From: Citricoccus sp. CH26A
GTDB taxonomy: Bacteria > Actinomycetota > Actinomycetes > Actinomycetales > Micrococcaceae
DNA: 64,000 nucleotides
Reading direction: 5' to 3'
Assembly (NCBI RefSeq): GCF_000224415.1
Contig: NZ_AFXQ01000002.1
Span: 1 to 64,000 of the forward strand
The notes beneath the pieces are model-generated. The model saw only the letters and a program-made list of their open reading frames with translations, did no database searches and was not told where the DNA came from. The position numbers were made by a program, and so were the translations under genes. Of this stretch, positions 35,039-43,100 are shown piece by piece (position 1 is the stretch's first letter; each line of letters opens with the position of its first letter).

Positions 35039-35959
35039 TTACTTCTTGAGCTGGCGGGCGAAGACGGCGATGGCGGTGGACGCGGCGCCGAGCAGCGCCA
35101 GCGGCTGCCACTTCTCCCGCACGTACTCGCCCACGTTCTCACCGGCGTCGTGGACGGTCTGTCCGGCGCGGGCACCGGTGTGGTGGGGTGCGGTCGGCGA
35201 GGTGGGGTCCTGGGCGTCCGGGCCGGCGGGGGCTGGACGGCCCCGGAACTGCGAGGTGAAGCTGGAGAACTGCGCCTTGACGTCGGTCTTTTCCTCGAGC
35301 CCGGACCGGATGTCCCCCAGGTGCTGGCGGCGCAACTGGGTGCGGCGGCGCAGCTCGGCGTAGGACGGGTCCTGGGCGGTGGCCTCCTTGGGGGCCTCGC
35401 CTCGCTTGCGGGCCGCCTTGGCCTCGGCCTCGGCGGCCTTGCGGCGCTCTTCCTCCCTGGCCTGGGCGATCCGCTTCTCCTCGGCCCGCTGCGCCTCGAG
35501 CCGGTCGAACTCGGCCGGGTCGAAGGCGTTGCCCTCCTTGAGGTATCCGAGGTCGTACTTGACGCCCTGGATGGTCTCGGCGGGGACCAGGGGCATCGCG
35601 GCCTTGATGCGCAGCGCCCCGATCCCGAGGAAGATCAGCGCGACGACCAGGGCACCGGCGGCGACCATGAGCGCGGAGAACCAGATCGGCCGGTCCTGCG
35701 CGAAGCCACCGATCATGGCCACGATCAGCGCAACGGCCATGATGAACACGAAGACGAGCCCGACGACGGCCAGCGCGGCACCGATCCCGGCCGTGACGCC
35801 CTTCTTGCCCAACTGGCCCTTGACCATGGCCAGCTCGTCCTTCAGCTGCAGGGGCAGCAGGCGGAAGCCGGTGGAGACCAGTTCCGTCAGCGAGCTGGAA
35901 CGGGTCTGGTCGGAGACGCGGGGGGAACCCTTGGGGAGCGTCGGTGCCTGATGGGCCAT
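35039..35959 (-). CDS. Actinobacterial holin-X-like (DUF1469) membrane protein
   Basis: 306 residues. The N-terminal 150 residues form the Phage_holin_3_6 domain: LTELVSTGFRLLPLQLKDEL, then two transmembrane helices with LAVVGLVFVFIMAVALIVAM and ALVVALIFLGIGALRI. An acidic/basic coiled-coil region (about 165-225, rich in Glu, Ala, Arg, Lys) follows, then a Pro/Ala linker and one C-terminal hydrophobic helix. No other phage genes are nearby, so despite the family name it is probably a host envelope protein; these are widespread in actinobacterial chromosomes. The ATG at 35959 is preferred over upstream in-frame codons. Confidence 0.82.
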   Translation of the reverse strand: MAHQAPTLPKGSPRVSDQTRSSSLTELVSTGFRLLPLQLKDELAMVKGQLGKKGVTAGIGAALAVVGLVFVFIMAVALIVAMIGGFAQDRPIWFSALMVAAGALVVALIFLGIGALRIKAAMPLVPAETIQGVKYDLGYLKEGNAFDPAEFDRLEAQRAEEKRIAQAREEERRKAAEAEAKAARKRGEAPKEATAQDPSYAELRRRTQLRRQHLGDIRSGLEEKTDVKAQFSSFTSQFRGRPAPAGPDAQDPTSPTAPHHTGARAGQTVHDAGENVGEYVREKWQPLALLGAASTAIAVFARQLKK

Positions 35960-36120
35960 TGGAGCGTGCCTTCCCTCTGGTCTGCGGTGGGTCTGCGGTG
36001 AGACTGCCGCCGTGCCTGACGAGCAATCCTGAAGTCCATCACACCCGGGCAGCCCGGGCAGGTCAAACCTACCACCGCGGCACCGACCGAAAACCGTTCC
36101 GTCCACGTCAACGGACAATC

Positions 36121-36136
36121 AGTTGACTTTTCAACT
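36121..36136. promoter_or_regulatory. AT-rich palindrome AGTTGA-CTTT-TCAACT
   Basis: Perfect 6-4-6 palindrome in a conspicuously AT-rich patch, about 160 bases upstream of the holin-like gene and beyond the ferritin terminator. Likely an operator or promoter element for the leftward holin-like gene; the cognate regulator is unknown. Confidence 0.4.
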
Positions 36137-36159
36137 TTAAGGCGTAGGTTCGGGGGCGA

Positions 36160-36197
36160 AGCCGGCGCCGCCCCGTCCCCCTCAGGCGGCGCCGGCT
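36160..36197 (-). terminator. Terminator of the ferritin gene
   Basis: Perfect 13-bp stem AGCCGGCGCCGCC/GGCGGCGCCGGCT with a 12-base loop, 32 bases beyond the ferritin stop codon. Confidence 0.8.
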
Positions 36198-36228
36198 CTT
36201 CTCCTGTCCGCCGGTGCCCGGCGCCGGC

Positions 36229-36744
36229 TCAGCTGTGGTGATCGCCCCCGCCGGAGCGCGAGCCCAGCTCGGCATCCAGCCGGAGCAGCCCGGAGCCGTC
36301 GTCGCCGATCAGCCGGATCCGGCCGACGATCTCGCTGACCGTGGCCTCCTCCTCGATCTGCTCGTCGACGAACCAGTTGAGCAGGGGGCGCGCATCGAGG
36401 TCCCCGGCGGCCTCCGTCTCGCGGTACAGGTCCCGGATCGCGTTGGACACGCGCTGCTCGTGGGCCAGGGAGGCCTCGAACATCTCCAGTGGGGACAGGC
36501 CCGGATTCACGGCCGGTGCGTTGATGGCGCCGATCGAGGCGTGGTTGCCCCGGTCCACCACGTGGTCGATGAACTTGTGGGCGTGGACGATCTCCTCGTC
36601 GGCCTGGTGCCGCAGCCAGGACGCCATGCCGGTCAGGTCCTGCTCGTCGGCCTCGATGGCCAGCTGGCGGTAGACCAGGGAGGCCTCGAACTCGAGGGTG
36701 ATCTGTTCGTTGAACTTCTTCTCAAGGTCTGCGGTGAGCTTCAT
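36229..36744 (-). CDS. Ferritin, non-heme iron storage
   Basis: 171-residue four-helix-bundle protein that oxidises and stores iron in a 24-mer shell. Ferroxidase ligands are visible: Glu in ITLEFEASLVYRQL (about residue 17), the Glu-x-x-His pair in DEEIVHAHKF (about 50-53), Glu in SLAHEQRVSNAI (about 95) and the Gln/Glu of DEQIEEEATV (about 128). No heme-binding Met typical of bacterioferritin is seen. The C-terminus is Gly/His-rich. Monocistronic with its own terminator. Confidence 0.94.
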   Translation of the reverse strand: MKLTADLEKKFNEQITLEFEASLVYRQLAIEADEQDLTGMASWLRHQADEEIVHAHKFIDHVVDRGNHASIGAINAPAVNPGLSPLEMFEASLAHEQRVSNAIRDLYRETEAAGDLDARPLLNWFVDEQIEEEATVSEIVGRIRLIGDDGSGLLRLDAELGSRSGGGDHHS

Positions 36745-36797
36745 GTGCTCACAGTAGGACCCGCCTCAGGCCCGTGTCATCGCAGGCAAGCCTGTCC

Positions 36798-38312
36798 TCA
36801 CAGCGGGTGATTGGACTCGTGGGCACCGGCCGGCGTGCCCGGCCCGTGGTGCCGCAGCAGCCGTCCGGTGACCAGGGCCGTGAGGGCGACGATGACCGCG
36901 ACCACGACGAGGATGGTGAGGAAGGCGGCGTCGTAGGCCACCCCGGCGGCCGTGAGGATGCCGGGGTCCCCCTGAGCGGCGTCCACCGCGCCGACGAGAC
37001 TGTCCGCGGCGGCCGCGGGGGCGTCATCGGGCAGCCGGACGAACCGGGCGTACAGCCCGGTGGCGAGGCTGCCGAGCAGGGCGACGGCGAGCAGGTTGCC
37101 GAACTCGTAGGAGACCTCCTCCACCGAGGAAGCCATCCCGGCCTGCCGGGCGGGGACGTTGCCGATGATGGCGGTGGAGGCGACGGACATGGTCAGCCCC
37201 ATCCCGACGCCGGTGACGACGAGCCCGGCCACGAACAGCCCGAGCGGCCCGACGCCCCCGAGCCGGGCGATCACCAGGCCGAGCGCGGCCAGCCCCAGGC
37301 CGCCCGCGACGAGGACCCGCAGGCCGAGGCGGTGCAGGGTGGCGCCGCCGGCGAGCGACGCCGGCAGGGAGCCCAGGGCCACCGTCGCCACCAGCAGGCC
37401 GGACTGCAGCGGGGTGAAGCCGGCCACGAGCTGGTAGCGCTGGGTGGTGACCAGCTGGACCCCGCCGATGACGAACATCGAGCACGCGGCCGCGATGACC
37501 CCGGCGCTGAACGCCCGGTTGCGGAACACCGCGAAGTCCAGCACCGGATGCTCGAGGCGGCGCTGGCGCCGGACGAAGAGCCAACCGCCGACGAGGCCGA
37601 CCACCACCGCCGTGGCGAACCGCGGCCAGGAGGGGTCCGGGCCGGTCGCCTCCTTGATGGCGAACACCGTGCCGGTGAGGGTGAGCATCGCGTCCACGGA
37701 GGACGGCGCGTCCCACCGGGTGGAGCGGTCCGGCCGGGGACGCGGGGCCACCCACGGGGTGAGCACCAGGGCCACCAGCACCACGGGGACGTTGATGAGG
37801 AAGACCGACCCCCACCAGAACGCCTCCAGCAGCACCCCGCCGACGATGGGTCCCAACGCCGCGGCGACCACGGAGATGGCACCCCACACCGCGACGGCGA
37901 GGTTGCGTTCGCGGACGTCGTCGAAGCCAATGCGGATCAGGGCCAGGGTGGCCGGCATCATGCAGGCCGCACCCACCGCCAGCAGGGCACGGGCGGCGAT
38001 GAGCACGCCCACGGCCGGTGCGAAGGCCGCCAGCACCGAGGCCGCGCCGAAGACGACGAGGCCGAGGAGGAACAGCCTGCGGTGGCCGTACCGGTCCCCC
38101 AGCGTGCCGGCACCCAGCAGCAGCCCGCACATCACCAGCGGATAGGCGTTGAGGATCCACAGCGACTCCGAGGCGCTGGCGCCGAGCTCCTCGGTCAGGG
38201 TCGGCAACGCCGTGTAGAGGATCGTGTTGTCCAGGGTGATCAGCATGACCCCGGCACTCACCGTGGCCAGCAGCAACCAGCGCCGCAACGGCGACAAGGG
38301 GGTGGTGTTCAC
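36798..38312 (-). CDS. MFS drug exporter, DHA2 (EmrB/QacA) family
   Basis: 504 residues, 14 transmembrane helices expected. TM1 contains the family motif LDNTILYTALPTL (motif D1), the loop after TM2 has GDRYGHRRLFLLG (motif A), and TM5 has the antiporter motif GPIVGGVLLEAFWW (motif C). It resembles QacA/SmvA-type multidrug exporters, with Asp30-type acidic residue in TM1. GTG start. No neighbouring TetR regulator is present. The substrate is not predictable. Confidence 0.9.
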   Translation of the reverse strand: MNTTPLSPLRRWLLLATVSAGVMLITLDNTILYTALPTLTEELGASASESLWILNAYPLVMCGLLLGAGTLGDRYGHRRLFLLGLVVFGAASVLAAFAPAVGVLIAARALLAVGAACMMPATLALIRIGFDDVRERNLAVAVWGAISVVAAALGPIVGGVLLEAFWWGSVFLINVPVVLVALVLTPWVAPRPRPDRSTRWDAPSSVDAMLTLTGTVFAIKEATGPDPSWPRFATAVVVGLVGGWLFVRRQRRLEHPVLDFAVFRNRAFSAGVIAAACSMFVIGGVQLVTTQRYQLVAGFTPLQSGLLVATVALGSLPASLAGGATLHRLGLRVLVAGGLGLAALGLVIARLGGVGPLGLFVAGLVVTGVGMGLTMSVASTAIIGNVPARQAGMASSVEEVSYEFGNLLAVALLGSLATGLYARFVRLPDDAPAAAADSLVGAVDAAQGDPGILTAAGVAYDAAFLTILVVVAVIVALTALVTGRLLRHHGPGTPAGAHESNHPL

Positions 38313-38432
38313 GGGGGGACTCTAGCGAAGGGGAGCCCCCGGGAGCGCCGATTTCGTTCTGGCGCGGAACTTGGGTACAGTGGATCCCGCTGTCCGGCTG
38401 TTCATCCCCCGGGATGGACCGCAGGCCAACGG

Positions 38433-38505
38433 TCCCCCGTAGCTCAATTGGCAGAGCATTCGACTGTTAATCGAAGGGTTACTGGTTCGAGTCCAGTCGG
38501 GGGAG
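38433..38505 (+). tRNA. tRNA-Asn (GTT)
   Basis: 73-nt cloverleaf: acceptor TCCCCCG/CGGGGGA, D arm TAGCTCAATTGGCAGAGC, anticodon loop CTGTTAA (anticodon GTT), T arm ACTGGTTCGAGTCCAGT, discriminator G, no encoded CCA. Confidence 0.97.
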
Positions 38506-38513
38506 CTTCACCG

Positions 38514-38552
38514 GAGAGGCCCTCGTCCCGCAGTGCGGGACGAGGGCCTCTC
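38514..38552. terminator. Long bidirectional terminator between tRNA-Asn and the accessory operon
   Basis: Perfect 19-bp stem GAGAGGCCCTCGTCCCGCA/TGCGGGACGAGGGCCTCTC with a one-base gap at the tip. It lies between the tRNA and the convergent small-protein gene and can serve both. Confidence 0.85.
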
Positions 38553-38566
38553 GCGTGCGCCGGCCC

Positions 38567-38962
38567 CTAGTCCTCGTCGTCCGGTTCGTAGAGGGACTCG
38601 AGCGTCTCCGGGTTCATCGCGTAGGCGTCCGTGCCGTCCGCGTTGTTGGACACCACGTAGTCCCCCGGCCCGAAGTGCGTCCAGCCCTCCTTGGTCTCGA
38701 CGCTGCCCTCCTCCACGGCGCGCTCGACCCACACGGGAGTGATCTTGCGGTACTGGCCGTGACCGACCCTGCGGTAGGTGGCCGCGAAGACGTCCGCGTC
38801 CACGGTGCGGATGTCCCCGTCGTCGTCCACCAGCCAGTCACCGGCCTTGCAGTACTGCTCGGCTCCCCACTTGCGGTACCGGAAACCGGGCATCTCCAGG
38901 CGCAGGGGGACGGCGACGACGGTCCGCTCCGGCCGTGGTCGGTACCGCTTGCGCTCGGTCAT
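38567..38962 (-). CDS. Small two-repeat protein of unknown function, third gene of the TIR/patatin operon
   Basis: 131 residues, acidic C-terminus. It has two imperfect copies of one motif: KAGDWLVDDDGDIRTVDADV...ATY (about residues 39-63) and GPGDYVVSNNADGTDAYAMNPE...LY (about 98-124), i.e. (P/A)GD(W/Y)-V-V with an acidic turn and a terminal F/L-x-x-x-Y. No catalytic motif is evident; the shape suggests a small beta-rich binding module. It starts 13 bases after the patatin gene stop, so it is probably co-transcribed with it. I do not recognise a named family with certainty. Confidence 0.75.
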   Translation of the reverse strand: MTERKRYRPRPERTVVAVPLRLEMPGFRYRKWGAEQYCKAGDWLVDDDGDIRTVDADVFAATYRRVGHGQYRKITPVWVERAVEEGSVETKEGWTHFGPGDYVVSNNADGTDAYAMNPETLESLYEPDDED

Positions 38963-38975
38963 GGCACGCCCCCGC

Positions 38976-40148
38976 TCAGGTGTGCGGGACCAGGTCGAAG
39001 ACCGGCCTGAAATGGCCGGGGTCGACGTCGCGCTGCCCGGCCAGCAGGCCGAGCCGGTGCAGCAGGGGCATGTTCCCGGGCGCGTCCATCCGGCCCAGGG
39101 ACTCGATCCTGCCCGTCGCGGCCGCCGAGTCGTCCAGGGCCAGGACGCCGTCCCGGCGCAGGTCGACGTCGTAGCGCAGGTAGCTCAGGAGGGGACCGCC
39201 CGGCACGGTGTCACCGCGCAGGTCACCGAGCTCCTGGTCGATCACTGCCGCGGTGGGGCTGTCGGACATCCACTGGAGCAGTGCCCGCTGCTGCGCCGCG
39301 CAGTCCTGCATGACGGAGGACAGCGCCTGGAGCGCGTGGTTGACGGCGAGCCTCGACCTCTTCCTCGTGGGATCCCTGGAGCCGGTCCCGACCGAGACGA
39401 GCAGCAGCCTGTCACCGCCCGTGGGCCAGCCCACGCGGTATCCCTCCAGGGTGCAGTACACGAAGGCCAGCAGGGACGGGTCGTTGTAGGGACTGGCACC
39501 CCCGTCGACGAAGGTGCCCACCACGGGCCTGCTGCCTGCCGCGCTCGAGATCGTGATGGTCTCCGGTTCGAAGTAGGACGGGGCGGCCGTCGAGGCGCGC
39601 ACCACCTGCCACAGCAGGTAGTCGGCGTTCCGCGCGCTTCCCTCGGACTCCGTGCTGAAGTACTTGCCCCGGGGGTTGTTGCCCAGGGGCCACACGCTGC
39701 CGGTGTCCAGGCGCTTCGTGACCACCAGCAGGCCGGTCAGCAGCCTCGGGCTGCCCAGCGTCGTGTCCGCCCCCAGGAGCTTCTTGAGCTCGGAGTCCAG
39801 GATCCGCTTGTCATACCTCGCCCGGAGGAGGCCCTCCCGGAGCAGGCTCCTGTTGAACAGCCGCCTGCCCAGCGCCAGGTACCTCTCGCGCAATTGGGCC
39901 ACGCTCCAGCCCTGGGCCAGGGCGGCCGCGATGATCGCGCCGGTGGAGGTCCCGGCCATCAGGTCGAAGTAGTGGCACAGCCGGAACTCCGGGCCCGCAC
40001 CGTGGCGCTCCCGGAGCAGGTCCTCGATCCGCTCCAGGATCCCCAGGCTCAGCACGCCCCGCAGCCCACCGCCGTCGAGGGTCAGGATGCGCTTCGGCCT
40101 GCCGTCGTTGCGGAAGTGGTCGTCTCGGTTCGACTCCCGGAACGTCAT
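38976..40148 (-). CDS. Patatin-like phospholipase
   Basis: 390-residue lipid acyl hydrolase. The patatin features are complete: oxyanion loop LTLDGGGLRGVLSLGIL (about residues 22-38), nucleophile elbow MAGTSTGAIIAAAL (GxSxG, Ser at about 66) and the catalytic Asp in GTFVDGGASPYNDP (about 206). No membrane segment or signal peptide, so it should act on membrane lipids from the cytosol. The ATG overlaps the stop codon of the upstream TIR-STAND gene by four bases (ATGA). Patatin proteins are effectors in several anti-phage systems (for example CBASS CapV), and the coupling to a TIR/STAND/WD40 protein points to that kind of role; this is inference. Confidence 0.9.
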   Translation of the reverse strand: MTFRESNRDDHFRNDGRPKRILTLDGGGLRGVLSLGILERIEDLLRERHGAGPEFRLCHYFDLMAGTSTGAIIAAALAQGWSVAQLRERYLALGRRLFNRSLLREGLLRARYDKRILDSELKKLLGADTTLGSPRLLTGLLVVTKRLDTGSVWPLGNNPRGKYFSTESEGSARNADYLLWQVVRASTAAPSYFEPETITISSAAGSRPVVGTFVDGGASPYNDPSLLAFVYCTLEGYRVGWPTGGDRLLLVSVGTGSRDPTRKRSRLAVNHALQALSSVMQDCAAQQRALLQWMSDSPTAAVIDQELGDLRGDTVPGGPLLSYLRYDVDLRRDGVLALDDSAAATGRIESLGRMDAPGNMPLLHRLGLLAGQRDVDPGHFRPVFDLVPHT

Positions 40149-43100
40149 CCCCCGGCCTCCTCCGACGCCTCGCCCGCCGGGTCCGGCACGGGCAGGTCCG
40201 GGCAGGTCGCGACGTAGTCGACGTCCGGGGAGACCGACTCCAGCCACTGGTCCCGGCTCATGTTCTGGGTCAGCTTCGAGCACAGCGCCCCGGGGGCGTC
40301 CGGCGGCACGGGCCAGGTGCGCACGGTGCGGTCCCAGCTCCCCGAGACCACCGTGGCGTTGTCCGGGGTGAACGTGAGACCGTCCACCACGTCCCAGTGG
40401 CCGATGAGCGGGTTGCCGATCGCCGCACCGGTCCCGGCATCCCACAGCCGCACCTGCCAGTCGTCCCCGCCGGAGGCCACCCGGCGGCCGTCCGGGCTGA
40501 AGGCCACGGATCGCACGGCGGCCTCGTGCCCGGCCAGCTCAGGGCCCTGCTGCCGACGGCTCCGGGCGTCCCACAGGCGCACCATCTTGTCCTCTCCCCC
40601 CGAGGCGATCAGGGCCCCGTCCGGGGAGAACGCCACGTCCAGGACCGCCTCCCCGTGCCCGGACAGCGGCTCACCGACCGCCTGCCCGGAACCGGTGTCC
40701 CACATCCGCACCGTCCCGTCCACGCCGGCCGAGACCACCCGGGCCCCGTCCGGGGAGAACGCCACCGCGTTCACCGCGCCCTCGTGGCCGGTCAGCGCAG
40801 GCCCCCGTTGCCGACGCGCCGCCACGTCCCACAGCCGCACGGTCCGGTCCGCCCCCGCCGTGGCGATCAGGGTCCCGTCCGGGGAGAACGCCACGTCCAG
40901 CACCGCCCCGTCGTGCCCCGCCAGCGCGGGGCCCAGCTGGCGGCGGGTGGCCACGTCCCACAGCCGCACCGTCCGGTCCGCACTGGCCGTGGCGATCAGG
41001 GCCCGGTCCGGGGAGAACGCGACCCCGTGCACGACGTCCTGGTGTCCGGCCAGCGATCCGCCCACGGGCTGTTCGGTGTCGGTGTCCCAGAGCCGGACGA
41101 TCTTGTCCACGCCGGTGGAGGCGATCAGCGCCCCGTCGTCACTGACGTCCAGGTCGAGGACCCACAACCCGTGCACCATCGGTACGGGCGCCCGCGCGTC
41201 CCACACGCGGACCGTCCCGTCCCCCATGCCGGACACGATCCGCTCACCGTCCGGGCTGAACGCCGCGCTGAACACCTCGTGTCCGTGCCCCGTCAGCGGG
41301 TCGCCGATCGACTGCTCCGCCGCCGGGTCCCAGAGCAGCAGGTTGTAGTCGGCGCTCGCCGAGACCAGTCGCTGGCCGTCGGGGCTGAAGGCCACGTCGG
41401 AGACCCAGTTCTTGTGCCCGGTCAGCGGTGCTCCCACCGGTTGGGCGGAATCCGCGTCCCACAACCGCACGGTCCGGTCGTGCCCCGCCGAGGCGATCCG
41501 TTCACCGGCCGGGTCGAAGGCCACCGCGTGCACGGCCCCGGCGTGCCCGGTCATCGGGGCGGCGACCGGTTGACCGGTGGACGCGTTCCACAGCCGCACG
41601 GCGCCATCGTCCCCGGCGGTGGCGATCAACCGGCCCGCCGGGCTGATCGCCACGGCGTTCACCGGACCCTGGCCGATCATCGGTTCACCGAGCGGTCGCG
41701 CGGAGCCGGCGTCCCACAAGCGCACGGAACCGTCCGCGCCACCGGAGGCGAGGCGCCGCCCGTCCGGGCTGAACGCGAGCGCCCGCACGGGCTGACCATG
41801 GCCGGTCAGGGGGTCTCCCACCGGTTGGCCGGTCCCGGGGTCCCACAACCGGACCGTGCCGTCGTCGCCGGCCGAGGCGAGGCGCCGCCCATCAGGACTG
41901 AAGGCCAACGCCCGGACAACTCCCGCGTGTCCCAACAGTGGTTCGCCGGCCGGCTGGCCGGTCCCGGCATCCCACAGCCGTACGGCTCCGCCGTCATCAC
42001 CCGAGGCGACGAGGCGCCCGTCCGGGGCGTACGCCACGTCCCGCACCGGGGACCCCACGGGGATCATCTTGTACACGTCGTGCTGGACCACCACGGAGCT
42101 GGCCAGGGCCCGGTCCCCCTCGGTGGTCGGCATCAGGGCCCGCGAGGCCAGCATCTGCTGCATGCCCAGCAGCTCGCCCCCCGGCCTGGCGCCGGCCAGC
42201 CGCGCCTGGCCCTCGGCCGCCAGCATGAGCGCCGTGGTCTCGCGCGCCCGGTCGGAGGCCTCGCGCATGGCGGAGACGGCCAGCACGAAACCGACGATGG
42301 CGGCCAGGGCGACCACGGCGGTCCCCGCCAGGACCGCCCTCAGGATGCGCGACCTGCGACGCAGGGTCGCGGCATGGGCCTCCGCCACCTCCTGCCTCTC
42401 CCGCGCCGCGTGGAGTTCGGCGGCCTTGTGGCGCTCCTCCTGCGCCATCCGCTGGTACTCCCGGGCGCGGGACGCGAACAGGAAGTCCATGGTGTGGGAC
42501 AGACGATCCCGGAAGCCCGGTTTCGCCACCAGGGACTCGGCCCGGTCGAGGCGTTCGCCCTCCAGCAGCCACGAGGGATTGCGCTGGTTCTGTTCCCAGG
42601 CGGCGGCGGCCCGTTCGAGGTTGTCCGCCTCCTTGAGGTCCCCCCGCTCCGCCTCCAGCCAGCCGGCCAGCTCCCCCCATTGGCGCAGCAGGCTCTCCAG
42701 CGCCACCTCGACGAAGACCTCGCCGTCACGTTCGTCCTGGACCAGCAACCGGGTGGCCACCAGGGCGTCGATCTCCGGGCGGGCGTCCGCGGGCAGGTCG
42801 GCGAGCCGTGCCACCCGCCGCACGGGCTGGTCGTTGTCCGGATTGATCGTGGCCAGCCAGGGGATGAAGGCCGACCGCAGTCGATGGAGCTGCGACTTCC
42901 GCACCACGGGGTCCCGCGCCAGCACCGCGTCGACCTGGGTCTGGACCACCCGGCCCATCCCGCCCATCGCCTCATATCCGTCCAGGGTGAGCTGACCGGT
43001 GTCCCCGTAGTCCTCGTACAGTCGGGCAAGGGTGAGCGAGAGCAGGGGCAGGCTGTCCGCACCGTGTGAGCTGTCGCGCTGCAGCCGTTCGACGAGGTCG

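Noticed and set aside
35039-35959. Prophage, because of the holin-family protein
   Set aside because: No integrase, capsid, terminase or tail genes around it; the flanking genes are lipid and iron-storage genes.
40259-42058. Regular DNA repeats of about 129 bp resembling an array
   Set aside because: They are in frame and encode WD40 repeats; there are no spacers and the unit length is that of a WD blade.
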